A DNA stretch of 64,000 bases from the NCBI RefSeq assembly GCF_002846415.1, contig NZ_PJMX01000001.1, forward strand, positions 4,650,001-4,714,000, in the 5' to 3' direction. The DNA is from Streptomyces sp. TLI_146 (GTDB taxonomy: Bacteria > Actinomycetota > Actinomycetes > Streptomycetales > Streptomycetaceae). Below are positions 37,400 to 46,120 of the stretch, one piece after another. The first letter of the stretch is position 1. Each line of letters begins with the position of its first letter. The notes under the pieces are model-generated. The model saw only the letters and a list, made by a program, of their open reading frames with translations, was not told the DNA's origin and made no database searches. The position numbers and the translations under genes were made by a program.

Positions 37400-38732
37400 A
37401 CCCTTCGCCCGCCCCCAGTTGCCCCCACGGAAGGTCCAGTACCTCGACCTCCTGACCGGCCCGTACCCCGCCGGGCGGTACCACCGCCAGCCCGTCCGCC
37501 GCCGCGATCCCCCGCAGCATCGCCGGGCCGTTGTAGTGCAGCGGCACGACCCGATCGCCCCGGTGCACCACGGGCACGAGCCGGGTGTCGTACGGATGCC
37601 CGTGCACCTCGTCGCGCAGCGCGGCCGTGTACGGGCCGGTGGCCCCGGCGCCGCCCGCCCGCCCCGCGAGCTCCCGCAGCAGCGGCTCGGCGAGTGTGAG
37701 CAGGGCCGAGACGGCCGCGAGCGGGTTGCCCGGCAGGCCCACCAGGTGCTTCCCGGCGGCGATCCGGGCCAGCAGCATCGGATGCCCGGGGCGGACGGCG
37801 ACCCCGTCCACCAGCAGCTCGGCGCCCATCGTCCGCAGCACAGGGTGCACATGGTCGACGGGCCCGGCCGCCGTACCGCCGGTCGTCATCACCAGGTCGG
37901 CCTCCGACCCGGTCACGGCCGCGAACAGCGCCTCGGCGTCGTCCTTGAGCCGCCGCGTGGCGACGACCTCCGCGCCGAGCATGCGCAGCCAGGGCCCCAG
38001 CATCGGGCCGAGCGCGTCCCGGATCAGCCCCTCGTGCGGCAGCCCCTCGGCCAGCAGCTCGTCGCCGAGGACGAAGATCTCGACGCGGGGCCGTGGCACG
38101 GTGGCCAGCTCGTCGTACCCGGCGGCCGCCGCAAGCCCCAGGACGGCCGGGGTGACCAGCGTGGCGGCCGGCAGCAGCTGGTCGCCGGAACGGCACTCCT
38201 GCCCGCGCGGGCGGATGTCCTGCCCGTTGACGACCTCCCGCTCGGCATGGAGCAGCCCCTTCGCCTCGTCCGCGCGGGCGTGCTCGCTGCGCAGGACGGC
38301 GGTCGCCTCGGCGGGGATACGCGCCCCGGTGGCGATCCGTACGGCCTCGCCGTCCGCGAGGGGAACGGGTGCGGCGCGCCCGGCAAGGATGCCGTCGGCC
38401 GCGCCCCGGATCCGCCAGGGCCCGGGGCCCGCGACGACCCAGCCGTCCATGGCGGAGGTGTCGAAGGACGGCAGATCGGTGAGAGCGGCGAGGGGGACGG
38501 CGAGGGTCTCGCCGAGGGCCTGGGCCAGCGGCACCCGGTGGCTGCGGCGGGGCGCCGCCCGCCCGGCCGCGACGGCGATGTCCCTGGCCCGGTGCCAGGG
38601 GGCGGCGCGGTGGTGGGGGCGGGGCCCCGGCGCGGGGCCAGGGGCTGGGGCGGGGACCGGAGCACTCACGAGGGCCAGCGCCTCCTCCACCCCGTCGTCG
38701 ACGGGCGACACGAACGGCTCGGCGCCGGTCAC
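37389..38732 (-). CDS. moeA: Molybdopterin molybdotransferase
   Basis: 447 residues. MoeA inserts molybdate into adenylated molybdopterin. Visible signatures are PSFDTSAMDGWVV near residue 95, IATGARIPAEATAV, GDELLAEG, MTTGGTAAGPVDHV (normally GGxSxG, here GGTAAG) and the C-terminal GLPGNPLAAVSALLTLAEPLL. The N-terminal ~60 residues are a Pro/Ala-rich extension (APVPAPAPGPAPGP) absent from the standard enzyme. GTG 38732 overlaps the mobA-like stop by 4 bp (GTGA). The final residues GCFT and the TGA stop are encoded by parS site 4. Confidence 0.9.
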   Translation of the reverse strand: MTGAEPFVSPVDDGVEEALALVSAPVPAPAPGPAPGPRPHHRAAPWHRARDIAVAAGRAAPRRSHRVPLAQALGETLAVPLAALTDLPSFDTSAMDGWVVAGPGPWRIRGAADGILAGRAAPVPLADGEAVRIATGARIPAEATAVLRSEHARADEAKGLLHAEREVVNGQDIRPRGQECRSGDQLLPAATLVTPAVLGLAAAAGYDELATVPRPRVEIFVLGDELLAEGLPHEGLIRDALGPMLGPWLRMLGAEVVATRRLKDDAEALFAAVTGSEADLVMTTGGTAAGPVDHVHPVLRTMGAELLVDGVAVRPGHPMLLARIAAGKHLVGLPGNPLAAVSALLTLAEPLLRELAGRAGGAGATGPYTAALRDEVHGHPYDTRLVPVVHRGDRVVPLHYNGPAMLRGIAAADGLAVVPPGGVRAGQEVEVLDLPWGQLGAGEGCFT

Positions 38733-39580
38733 GGGGTGAGCTCGTCCTTCTCGGCGGCCCACCGGTCGGCGAGGGCGGCGGCCTTGCGGGCCGCCTCGGC
38801 GACGTCGGCGCCCGTCCCGCCCGCCTTGGCGGCCGCGTAGCCGACCAGGAAGGTCGTGAGCGGCGCGGCGGGCCGGGCCACGCCGTGGGCGGCGTCCCTG
38901 GCCAGGTCGAGCAGCACGCCGGTGTCGACGTCCAGGTCGATGCCGAGTTCGTCCTTGACTGCGGTGATCCATTCGTCCAGCACGTTCCCATGCTCCCTGA
39001 TCCGGGCCCGGGCCGCCGCGATGTCCTCCCAGGTGTCGCAGTCGAACGAGGCGAGGGGCTGGGGGGCGGGGAGGTGGACGAGGTCGAGTTCCCGGGTCAG
39101 CAGGCGCAGGGGGAGCCCGCCGAGGCCCCCGTGCTCGGCTGCGAGGAGGGCGAGTTCACGGCGGAGCGGCTCGGCCCGGTAGACGGCGACGAGCGGTTGC
39201 GCCCGCCCGCTCTCGTCAACGCACAGGACGCCCTCGCGCCCGCCGGTGCCGAGCGTGTCGAGGAGGCCCGTGACGGTGGTCTCGCCCAGGAAGGGCAGGT
39301 CGGCGGAGAGCGCGAGCACCGAGGGGGCGGTGGTCAGCCTGAGTCCCGCGTCGAGCGCGGCGAGGGGCCCGCCGCCGGCCGGCTCCTCCCGCGTCCACAC
39401 CACGGGCCGCGCGGTGGTCCGGCGCCCTCCGACCACCACGGTGACTCCGGCCCCGGTGCAGGCGGCGAGCACCCGGTCGAGCAGCGCCCTGCCCCCCACC
39501 CGCACCCCTGGCTTGTCCGCCCCGCCGAGCCGCCGCGCGGCCCCTCCGGCGAGCACGATGGCGTCATAGGGGGTCGTCAT
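38729..39580 (-). CDS. MobA-like molybdenum cofactor nucleotidyltransferase fused to DUF6457-like domain
   Basis: 283 residues. The first ~190 form a nucleotidyltransferase fold: AIVLAGGAARRLGGADKP (the LAGGxSxRMGxDK signature with the Ser position changed), GGGPLAALDAGL and SADLPFL. The C-terminal ~85 residues (LDEWITAVKDELGIDLDVDTGVLLDLARDAAHGVARPAAPLT...) match the small helical domain often found as a separate Streptomyces protein (DUF6457). The enzyme would attach GMP or CMP to molybdopterin. It is translationally coupled to moeA. The fusion suggests the helical domain acts with cofactor assembly. Confidence 0.85.
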   Translation of the reverse strand: MTTPYDAIVLAGGAARRLGGADKPGVRVGGRALLDRVLAACTGAGVTVVVGGRRTTARPVVWTREEPAGGGPLAALDAGLRLTTAPSVLALSADLPFLGETTVTGLLDTLGTGGREGVLCVDESGRAQPLVAVYRAEPLRRELALLAAEHGGLGGLPLRLLTRELDLVHLPAPQPLASFDCDTWEDIAAARARIREHGNVLDEWITAVKDELGIDLDVDTGVLLDLARDAAHGVARPAAPLTTFLVGYAAAKAGGTGADVAEAARKAAALADRWAAEKDELTP

Positions 39581-39653
39581 CCCAGCAGTATGGGCGCGCG
39601 GGGCGCGACGCGTACCGCCCGGGGTGCGAGGGGCATCCGGGGCGGGACGCCAG

Positions 39654-39714
39654 GACATCACGCCTGGGGCACCCACGTCATCACACCTGGAGTACGGGGC
39701 GTCACGCCTGGAGT
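39654..39714. repeat. Three degenerate ~23-bp direct repeats
   Basis: The core CATCACGCCTGGGG recurs as CATCACACCTGGAG and CGTCACGCCTGGAG between the mobA-like start and the E2 stop. The rest of the 177-bp gap shows no gene. Confidence 0.6.
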
Positions 39715-39757
39715 GGCAGCGCGTGAGGGGTACCGGCGCCCCGGTACCCCTGCCCCG

Positions 39758-41110
39758 CTACAGCGACCGCAGCAGCACCGCCGGCTGCTCCACGCAGTCC
39801 GCCACGTACCGCAGGAAGCCGCCCGCCGTGCCGCCGTCGCACACCCGGTGGTCGAACGTCAGCGACAGCTGGACGACCTGACGTACCGCCAGCTCGCCCT
39901 GGTGCACCCACGGCTTGGGGACGATGCGGCCCACTCCGAGCATGGCCGCCTCGGGGTGGTTGATGATCGGTGTGGATCCGTCCACCCCGAACACCCCGTA
40001 GTTGTTCAGCGTGAAGGTGCCGCCGGTCAGGTCGCCGGGTGTCAGCGTGCCCGCCCGGGCCGCCTCGGTCAGCCGCGCGAACTCCTCGCTGAGCGACGTC
40101 GCGCTGCGCGCCTGCGCGTCCCGGACGACCGGCACGACCAGGCCCCGCTCGGTCTGGGCGGCGAAGCCCAGGTGCACGGCGGGCAGCCGCACGATCTCCC
40201 GCGCCGCCGTGTCCACCGTCGAGTTGAGCTCGGGGTAGCGGTCGAGGGCGGCCGTGCAGATCCGTGCCAGCAGGGCCAGCACGGAGATCTTCGGGCCGCC
40301 CACCGCGTTCATCGCGGCCCGCGCCGCCATGAGTTCGGTGGCGTCCGCGTCGACCCAGCACGTGGCGTCGGGGATCTCGGTCCGGCTGCGCGACAGCTTG
40401 TCGGCGACCGCGCCCCGTATCCCGCGCAGCGGTATCCGCGTCCCGGCGGTGGCGGCACCGGCTGCCACCGGCGCGGGCCCGGCCGCCGCCGTGGGCTCGG
40501 CCTCGGCCCGCAGTGCCGACTCCACGTCGGAGCGCAGGATCAGCCCATGGGGCCCGGAACCGGTCAGCCCGCGCAGGTCCACCCCGTTCTCACGGGCCAG
40601 CTTGCGTACGAGCGGTGAGATGACGGCCACGGGGCCATCGGACGCCGCGGCGGGCGCGGACCCGCCCGTGGCCGTCGCGGCGGCTGCGCGCGCGTGGCCG
40701 GGGGCTGCGCCCGCCGGAGGCCCGGACGGCGTCACCGGCGCGGCGGGTGCTGCGCCCACCGGCGCCGGGCGCACCCGGCGCCGCCGCCGCACGGCCTCGC
40801 CCGTCCCGTAGCCGACCAGCACATTGCCGGAGTACTCCGAGGACTCGGCGTCGGCCGCCTCGGGCGCGCCCACGGCGACGGTCAGCAGGGGGGCGCCGAC
40901 CGGCAGTTCCGTGCCCTCCTCGCCGAACCGCGCCGTCACCACGCCCCCGTAGGGGCAGGGCACCTCCACCATCGCCTTGGCGGTCTCGACCTCGACCACC
41001 GGCTGGTCGATCGCCACGACGTCGCCCACCGCCACCAGCCAGCGCACGATCTCCGCCTCGGTGAGGCCCTCGCCGAGGTCCGGCAGCTTGAATTCCAGGA
41101 CCTTGGGCAT
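39758..41110 (-). CDS. Branched-chain 2-oxo acid dehydrogenase E2, set 2
   Basis: 450 residues, paralogous to the first E2. The lipoyl domain is residues 1-80 with the lipoyl-Lys in VETAKAMVEVP. A long Ala/Pro linker precedes the subunit-binding domain (SPLVRKLARENGVDLRGLTGSG). The catalytic domain begins around RIPLRGIRGAVADKLSRSR and ends with LTFDHRVCDGGTAGGFLRYV, where His is catalytic. It overlaps the E1 beta stop by one base (TGATG). A role in making branched acyl-CoA starter units is shared with set 1. Which set handles amino-acid catabolism and which supplies fatty-acid or polyketide starters cannot be read from sequence. Confidence 0.92.
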   Translation of the reverse strand: MPKVLEFKLPDLGEGLTEAEIVRWLVAVGDVVAIDQPVVEVETAKAMVEVPCPYGGVVTARFGEEGTELPVGAPLLTVAVGAPEAADAESSEYSGNVLVGYGTGEAVRRRRRVRPAPVGAAPAAPVTPSGPPAGAAPGHARAAAATATGGSAPAAASDGPVAVISPLVRKLARENGVDLRGLTGSGPHGLILRSDVESALRAEAEPTAAAGPAPVAAGAATAGTRIPLRGIRGAVADKLSRSRTEIPDATCWVDADATELMAARAAMNAVGGPKISVLALLARICTAALDRYPELNSTVDTAAREIVRLPAVHLGFAAQTERGLVVPVVRDAQARSATSLSEEFARLTEAARAGTLTPGDLTGGTFTLNNYGVFGVDGSTPIINHPEAAMLGVGRIVPKPWVHQGELAVRQVVQLSLTFDHRVCDGGTAGGFLRYVADCVEQPAVLLRSL

Positions 41111-42114
41111 CAGCTCTCCGCCTCCCACTGCAGCCGCGCCACCGCGTCCAGGACCCGGTCCACGCCCGGCAGGTGGTGCTTCTCCAGCATCGGCGGCGGG
41201 TACGGGATGTCGAACCCGGCGACGCGCAGCACCGGCGCCTCCAGGTGGTGGAAGCAGCGCTCGGTGACCCGGGCCGCTATCTCGCCGCCGGGTCCGCCGA
41301 ACCCGGTCGACTCGTGGACGACGACCGCCCGGCCCGTACGCCGCACCGAGGCGCACACCGTCTCGTCGTCGAAGGGCACGAGGGAGCGCAGGTCGACGAC
41401 CTCCAGGTCCCAGCCCTCGGCCGTGGCCGCCTCGGCCGCCTCCAGGCAGACCGGGACGGAGGGGCCGTAGGTGATCAGGGTGGCGCTGCGGCCGGGGCGG
41501 CGGACGACCGCCTTGCCGATCGGAGCCACCTCGGTGGGCGCGTCCGGCGACCACTCGGCCTTCGACCAGTAGAGCCGCTTGGGCTCCAGGAAGACGACCG
41601 GGTCGTCGGAGGCGATGGCCGCGCGCAGCAGCCCGTACGCGTCCTCGACGGTGGCGGGCGTCACCACGTGCAGCCCCGGGGTCGCCATGTAGTACGCCTC
41701 GGAGGAGTCGCTGTGGTGCTCCACCCCGCCGATCCCGCCCCCGTACGGCACCCGCACCACGAGCGGCATGCCCATGGAGCCGGCCGTGCGGTTGCGCATC
41801 CGGGAGACATGGCTGATCAGCTGCTCGAACGCCGGGTAGGCGAACGCGTCGAACTGCATCTCCACCACGGGCCGCAGCCCGTACATCGCCATGCCGACCG
41901 CCGTGCCGAGGATCCCGGCCTCGGCGAGCGGGGTGTCGGTGCAGCGGTCCTCGCCGAACTCCTTGGCGAGCCCGTCGGTGATCCGGAAGACCCCGCCGAG
42001 CGTGCCCACGTCCTCTCCGAGGACATGGACAGTGGGGTCCTCGGCCATCGCGTCGCGCATGGCGCGCTGCAGCGCCTGCGCCATGGTGGCGGGCTTCGCC
42101 GCGACCGTGGTCAT
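41110..42114 (-). CDS. Branched-chain 2-oxo acid dehydrogenase E1 beta, set 2
   Basis: 334 residues. It opens AQALQRAMRDAMAEDPTVHV, with GEDVGTLGGVFRITDGLAKEFGEDR, TPLAEAGILGTAVGMAMYG and PYGGGIGGVEHHSDSSEAYY. The C-terminal transketolase domain contains VVDLRSLVPFDDETV. The arrangement and length equal set 1, but the two are clearly diverged paralogues. It overlaps the E1 alpha stop by 4 bp (ATGA), so E1 alpha, E1 beta and E2 of this set are all translationally coupled, unlike set 1, which has short gaps. Confidence 0.94.
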   Translation of the reverse strand: MTTVAAKPATMAQALQRAMRDAMAEDPTVHVLGEDVGTLGGVFRITDGLAKEFGEDRCTDTPLAEAGILGTAVGMAMYGLRPVVEMQFDAFAYPAFEQLISHVSRMRNRTAGSMGMPLVVRVPYGGGIGGVEHHSDSSEAYYMATPGLHVVTPATVEDAYGLLRAAIASDDPVVFLEPKRLYWSKAEWSPDAPTEVAPIGKAVVRRPGRSATLITYGPSVPVCLEAAEAATAEGWDLEVVDLRSLVPFDDETVCASVRRTGRAVVVHESTGFGGPGGEIAARVTERCFHHLEAPVLRVAGFDIPYPPPMLEKHHLPGVDRVLDAVARLQWEAES

Positions 42115-43259
42115 CGCTCCCCCTCGTCCTCGTCCTGGTGCGCCGCCAGCTCGGCCCGCAGCTGGGCCTCCTGTTCGCGCAGCTGGGCCGTCTTCTCGGC
42201 GTACACGTGCGCGAAGAGGTCCATGGGGTCGAGCTCCGCGTCCGCGTTCATCCGCTCGCGCAGGGCGGCGGCCATCGTCTCCGCGGCCTCGGCCGCGGCC
42301 TCCTTCGCACTGTCGTCGAGGAATCCGCGGCTGGTCAGCTCGGCCTCCAGGAGCTGGATCGGGTCGTGGTCGCGCCACGCCTCCACCTCGGCGTCCACCC
42401 GGTAGCGGGTGGCGTCGTCGGCGTTGGTGTGCGCCTCGATCCGGTAGGTCACGGCCTCGATCAGCGTGGGGCCCCCGCCGCGCCGGGCGCGCGCGACCGC
42501 GTCGGCCAGCACTTCGTGGACCGCCGCCGCGTCGTTGCCGTCGACCAGCCGGCCCGGCATCCCGTACCCGACGGCCTTGTGGGCGAGGGAGGGGGCAGCG
42601 GTCTGCTTGGCCAGCGGCACCGAGATCGCGAAGCCGTTGTTCTGCACGAGGAAGACGACCGGGGCCTGCCAGACGGCCGCGAAGTTCAGCGCCTCGTGGA
42701 AGTCGCCCTCGCTGGTGCCGCCGTCGCCGACCATGGCGAGCGCCACCACGTCGTCGCCCTTGAGGCGGGCGGCGTGCGCCAGGCCCACCGCGTGCGGGAG
42801 CTGGGTGGCGAGGGGGGTGCACAGGGGGGCGATGCGGTGTTCGTGCGGGTCGTACCCGGTGTGCCAGTCGCCGCGCAGCAGGGTAAGGGCCTGTACGGGG
42901 TCGAGTCCGCGGGCGACGGCGGCGAGGGTGTCCCGGTAGCTCGGGAAGAGCCAGTCCTGCTCCTGGAGCACCAGCGCGGCCGCGACCTCGCAGGCCTCCT
43001 GGCCGGTGGAGGACGGGTAGACCGCGAGGCGGCCCTGCTTGGTGAGGGCGGTGGCCTGCGCGTTGTACCGCCGGCCGCGGACCAGCTCCGCGTACAGCCG
43101 CAGCATCAGGGCGCGGTCGAGCGGGGCCTCCGTGCCGAGCACGCGGTACGGCTCGGGGTCCGGGAGCAGCGGGGCGGGGTCGGTGCGGGGCCTCCAGGCA
43201 GGGGGAGGGGTGGGCCGGTAGGCGGCGGCACCGGCACCGGGCAGCTCTTGGACCGTCAT
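42111..43259 (-). CDS. Branched-chain 2-oxo acid dehydrogenase E1 alpha, set 2
   Basis: 382 residues. ATG 43259 is supported by GAGGAGG upstream. The TPP motif is MVGDGGTSEGDFHEALNFAAV to LVQNNGFAIS. The substrate loop TYRIEAHTNADDATRYR matches 2-oxo acid E1 alpha. A Pro-rich N-terminal arm (RPTPPPAWRPRTDP) replaces the basic arm of set 1. It is the first gene of the operon, divergent from an Lrp/AsnC regulator. Between them lie a PaaR-type palindrome and a DnaA-box-like 9-mer, which links this promoter to the adjacent phenylacetate genes. Confidence 0.94.
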   Translation of the reverse strand: MTVQELPGAGAAAYRPTPPPAWRPRTDPAPLLPDPEPYRVLGTEAPLDRALMLRLYAELVRGRRYNAQATALTKQGRLAVYPSSTGQEACEVAAALVLQEQDWLFPSYRDTLAAVARGLDPVQALTLLRGDWHTGYDPHEHRIAPLCTPLATQLPHAVGLAHAARLKGDDVVALAMVGDGGTSEGDFHEALNFAAVWQAPVVFLVQNNGFAISVPLAKQTAAPSLAHKAVGYGMPGRLVDGNDAAAVHEVLADAVARARRGGGPTLIEAVTYRIEAHTNADDATRYRVDAEVEAWRDHDPIQLLEAELTSRGFLDDSAKEAAAEAAETMAAALRERMNADAELDPMDLFAHVYAEKTAQLREQEAQLRAELAAHQDEDEGER

Positions 43260-43318
43260 GACGAAGCACCTCCTCGTGAGAGCGGGAAGGAGGCACGACA
43301 GTGTGATGCGCCTCACCT

Positions 43319-43332
43319 ACCGATTGTTCGGT
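43319..43332. promoter_or_regulatory. Candidate TetR (PaaR-type) operator at the bkd/lrp divergent promoter
   Basis: ACCGATTGTTCGGT differs at one base from ACCGATCGTTCGGT at the paaN promoter and its reverse complement at paaA. It lies 60 bp from the E1 alpha start and about 100 bp from the Lrp start. Confidence 0.5.
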
Positions 43333-43366
43333 CGAGAGCGCATTTTGGCTACAGGCACCGCGAGCC

Positions 43367-43375
43367 TGTGGACAA
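43367..43375. promoter_or_regulatory. DnaA-box-like 9-mer (TTGTCCACA, minus strand)
   Basis: TGTGGACAA on the + strand, a perfect match to the Streptomyces DnaA box. It overlaps the right arm of an inverted repeat ACAGGC-N7-GCCTGT (43351-43369). Confidence 0.6.
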
Positions 43376-43433
43376 ACGGTTCTGCACAGCCTGGGATAGA
43401 GACAGGTCGTCCATGCTAGGGAGGCGGGGGGAC

Positions 43434-43940
43434 ATGGCAGCTGAACAAATGGCCGACGAGGGCCAGGGCACTCAGGGTGCGGCGGCGCGGCCGCTGGACG
43501 CCGTCGACCGCGACATCCTGCGCATGCTCCAGACCGACGGCCGCGCGTCGATACGCTCCGTCGCCGAGCGGGTGCACGTCTCCCGTGCCAACGCCTACGC
43601 CCGGATCAACCGGCTGCTGGACGACGGGGTGATCCGCGGCTTCACCGCGCGCGTGGACCACGAGAGGGCGGGCCAGGGCGCGTCCGCGTACATCACGCTC
43701 AAGATCGTGCAGAACTCGTGGCGCACGGTCCGCGAACAGCTCCAGGCACTGCCGGGCGCCGCGCACATCGCCCTGGTCAGCGGCGACTTCGACGTACTGC
43801 TGCTGGTGCACTCGCCGGACAACAGGGCGCTGCGCGAACTGGTCCTGACCAAGCTGCAGTCCATCCCCGAGGTGCTGTCCACCCGGACCCTGCTGGTCTT
43901 CGAGGAGACCGACCTGGATCCGGGCCCCGGCACGCCGTAG
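43434..43940 (+). CDS. Lrp/AsnC family regulator, probable BkdR
   Basis: 168 residues from ATG 43434, which has a GGGAGG/GGGGGG element upstream; ATG 43413 is the alternative. The helix-turn-helix is in LDAVDRDILRMLQTDGRASIRSVAERVHVSRANAYARINRLLDDGVIRGF. The RAM ligand/oligomer domain follows (ASAYITLKIVQNSW... to LVFEETDLDPGP). It is divergent from the second bkd operon, the usual place of the bkd regulator in Streptomyces. Control by a branched-chain amino acid or its keto acid is likely. The binding site is presumably in the 174-bp divergent gap. Confidence 0.85.
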   Translation: MAAEQMADEGQGTQGAAARPLDAVDRDILRMLQTDGRASIRSVAERVHVSRANAYARINRLLDDGVIRGFTARVDHERAGQGASAYITLKIVQNSWRTVREQLQALPGAAHIALVSGDFDVLLLVHSPDNRALRELVLTKLQSIPEVLSTRTLLVFEETDLDPGPGTP

Positions 43941-43982
43941 GCGGGGGCGCGGGCCGTCGCCGTCAGACGCGGTGCGGCCGCG

Positions 43983-44576
43983 TCACGGGTGGGTGCGCAG
44001 CCCGTCGAAGGCCAGGTGGACGATCGCCTCGGTGACCTGGGCGCGCTCGGCCTCCCCGTCGCGCTGCGGCCGGTACCACTCCACCAGCGAGTTCACCATG
44101 CCGAACAGCAGCCGGGTCGCCAGGCGTATGTCCATGTCGGAGCGGAGGTCGCCGTCGGCCGCCGCGGCCTTGAGCAGGTCGGAGACACGCTGGTCGAACT
44201 CCCGACGGCGCTCCATCGCCCAGCGCTCGGTCTTGGTGTTGCCGCGCACGCGCAGCAGCAGCGTGACGTACGGCAGCTCCGCCATCAGCACCTCGACCGT
44301 ACGTCTGGTGACGTACTCGACCCTCTCGATCGCGCGCCCGCGCGTGGCGCCCGGCTCGTCCAGGACGGCGAACAGGCCGTCGATGGCGCGGCTGACGGCC
44401 CGCCGCAGCAGTTCCTCCTTGCCCGACACATGGTGGTAGATCGACGACTTGGAGATGCCGGCCGCCTTGGACAGGTGCTCCATGGACGTGCCGTCGTAGC
44501 CGCGCTCGTTGAAGACCCGCACGGCGACCGTGAGCAGGGTCTCCGGGGTGTACGTGTCGCGCTTGGCGGTGGTCAT
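43983..44576 (-). CDS. TetR family regulator, probable PaaR-type
   Basis: 197 residues. The DNA-binding domain is TPETLLTVAVRVFNERGYDGTSMEHLSKAAGISKSSIYHHVSGKEELL, a classical TetR helix-turn-helix. The C-terminal ~140 residues are helical and form the ligand/dimer domain. ATG 44576 overlaps the 3-hydroxyacyl-CoA dehydrogenase stop by 4 bp, so it is co-transcribed with a phenylacetate-pathway gene. The identical palindromes at paaN and paaA are its best candidate targets. Phenylacetyl-CoA as inducer is inference from known PaaR proteins. Confidence 0.85.
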   Translation of the reverse strand: MTTAKRDTYTPETLLTVAVRVFNERGYDGTSMEHLSKAAGISKSSIYHHVSGKEELLRRAVSRAIDGLFAVLDEPGATRGRAIERVEYVTRRTVEVLMAELPYVTLLLRVRGNTKTERWAMERRREFDQRVSDLLKAAAADGDLRSDMDIRLATRLLFGMVNSLVEWYRPQRDGEAERAQVTEAIVHLAFDGLRTHP

Positions 44577-46099
44577 GAGGCGGTCTCCTCGCCGTTGCTG
44601 TACGACTGGCGGTAGAGGGCGAGCGAGGGCGCGTACCGCCCCGTGGGGCAGCGCTCATGCATCGCCGACAGCAGGTCGTACGCCCAGTCCTGACCGAGCC
44701 GGCGGCTCCACTCGACGGGTCCGAGCGGGTAGTTGACGCCGAGGCGCATCGCGGTGTCGACGTCCTCGGGCGTGGCGACGCCCCGGGCGATGGCGTCGGC
44801 CGCGAGGTCGGCGAGCATCGCGACGGTACGGGCGACGATCATGCCGGGGACGTCCCCGATGACGCTGACCTTCTTGCCGAGCTTCTGGAACAGGCCCACG
44901 GCCTCGCTCACCGCGCGCGTGGAGGTGTCCTCGCTCGCCGAGAGCGCGATGCGGGTCGCGCCCCGGTAGTCGAGGGCGAGGTCGAAGTAGACGACGTCCG
45001 CGTACTCGACGGAGGTGCGCCCGTCGGCCGGGACGAGCTGGCCGTCGCCCGGCAGCCCGATGTAGGGGCCGCCCGACTCGACGGTCTTCACCTCGATGCC
45101 GGCCTCGCGCATCATCGCGACGAGCTCGGCGGCGGGCCCGAGGTCGCCGACGACCGTGACGGCGGTGGGCGCATCGGCGGGTTCGGCGGTGTGCGGTTCG
45201 GGCTTCACCGCGCCGTCCCCGTACGCGTACCAGCCGCGGCCGCTCTTGCGGCCGTGCAGGCCCGATTCGACCAGCCTGCGCTGGGCCAGCGACGGGGTGA
45301 ACTTGGGGCTCTGGAAGAAGGACTCCCACACCGAGCGGGTCACGGCCTCGTTGACGTCCTGGCCGATGAGGTCGGTCAGCTCGAAGGGCCCCATGGCGAA
45401 GCCGCCGCTCTCGCGCAGGACGGCGTCGATGGTGGCGGGGTCGGCGCCGCGCTCCTCGTGGACGGCGAAGGCCTCCGCGTAGAAGGGCCTGGCGATGCGG
45501 TTGACCAGGAAGCCCGGGGTGTCGGCGCACCGCACCGGCGTCTTGCCCCACGCCTTCGCCGTCTCGTACGCGCGCGTGGCGGCCGCCTCCTCGGTCGCGA
45601 AGCCGGAGACGACCTCGACCAGGGGGAGCAGCGGCGCCGGGTTGAAGAAGTGCAGCCCGACGAAGCGGCCGGGGTGGCGCAGGGAACCCGCGACGGCGGT
45701 GACGGACAGGGAGGAGGTGTTGGTGGCGAGCAGGCAGTCCTCGGCGACGATCTCCTCGATCGCCGTGAACAGCTCCCGCTTGACGTCGAGTTGTTCGATG
45801 ACCGCCTCGACGACCAGCGCGGCGTCCGCGAGCTCGGTCAGCTCCTGGGCCGGGTGCAGCCGGGCGAGTGCCGCGTCGCGGTCGCCCGACGCGATCCGGC
45901 CTTTCTCGACGAGCCGCTCCAGGCGGGCCGCGATGGCGGCCGCGGCCTCCCGTGCCCGGCCCGGGACGGCGTCGTACAGCCGCACGGGGTGTCCGGCGAC
46001 CAGGGCCACCTGGGCGATGCCCTGGCCCATGGTCCCGGTGCCGACGACAGCGACGGCGCGGTCCGGCCCGACGGCGGAGCTCTGTTCGATGGCGGTCAT
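44573..46099 (-). CDS. paaH: 3-hydroxyacyl-CoA dehydrogenase, PaaH-like
   Basis: 508 residues, longer than the 300-residue single-domain form. The Rossmann domain starts VAVVGTGTMGQGIAQVALVAGH, and the active-site region carries NTSSLSVTAVA and FVGLHFFNPAPLLPLVEVV. The first 3HCDH C-terminal domain runs to about residue 285 (TPGFLVNRIARPFYAEAF). A degenerate second Rossmann-like stretch and a second 3HCDH C-terminal domain (LGVNYPLGPVEWSRRLG) complete it. In the phenylacetate pathway PaaH oxidises 3-hydroxyadipyl-CoA. It is coupled to the TetR gene and divergent from paaN, so the paaH assignment is good but rests on context. Confidence 0.85.
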   Translation of the reverse strand: MTAIEQSSAVGPDRAVAVVGTGTMGQGIAQVALVAGHPVRLYDAVPGRAREAAAAIAARLERLVEKGRIASGDRDAALARLHPAQELTELADAALVVEAVIEQLDVKRELFTAIEEIVAEDCLLATNTSSLSVTAVAGSLRHPGRFVGLHFFNPAPLLPLVEVVSGFATEEAAATRAYETAKAWGKTPVRCADTPGFLVNRIARPFYAEAFAVHEERGADPATIDAVLRESGGFAMGPFELTDLIGQDVNEAVTRSVWESFFQSPKFTPSLAQRRLVESGLHGRKSGRGWYAYGDGAVKPEPHTAEPADAPTAVTVVGDLGPAAELVAMMREAGIEVKTVESGGPYIGLPGDGQLVPADGRTSVEYADVVYFDLALDYRGATRIALSASEDTSTRAVSEAVGLFQKLGKKVSVIGDVPGMIVARTVAMLADLAADAIARGVATPEDVDTAMRLGVNYPLGPVEWSRRLGQDWAYDLLSAMHERCPTGRYAPSLALYRQSYSNGEETAS

Positions 46100-46120
46100 G
46101 ACGCGATCCTCCCCGATGAG

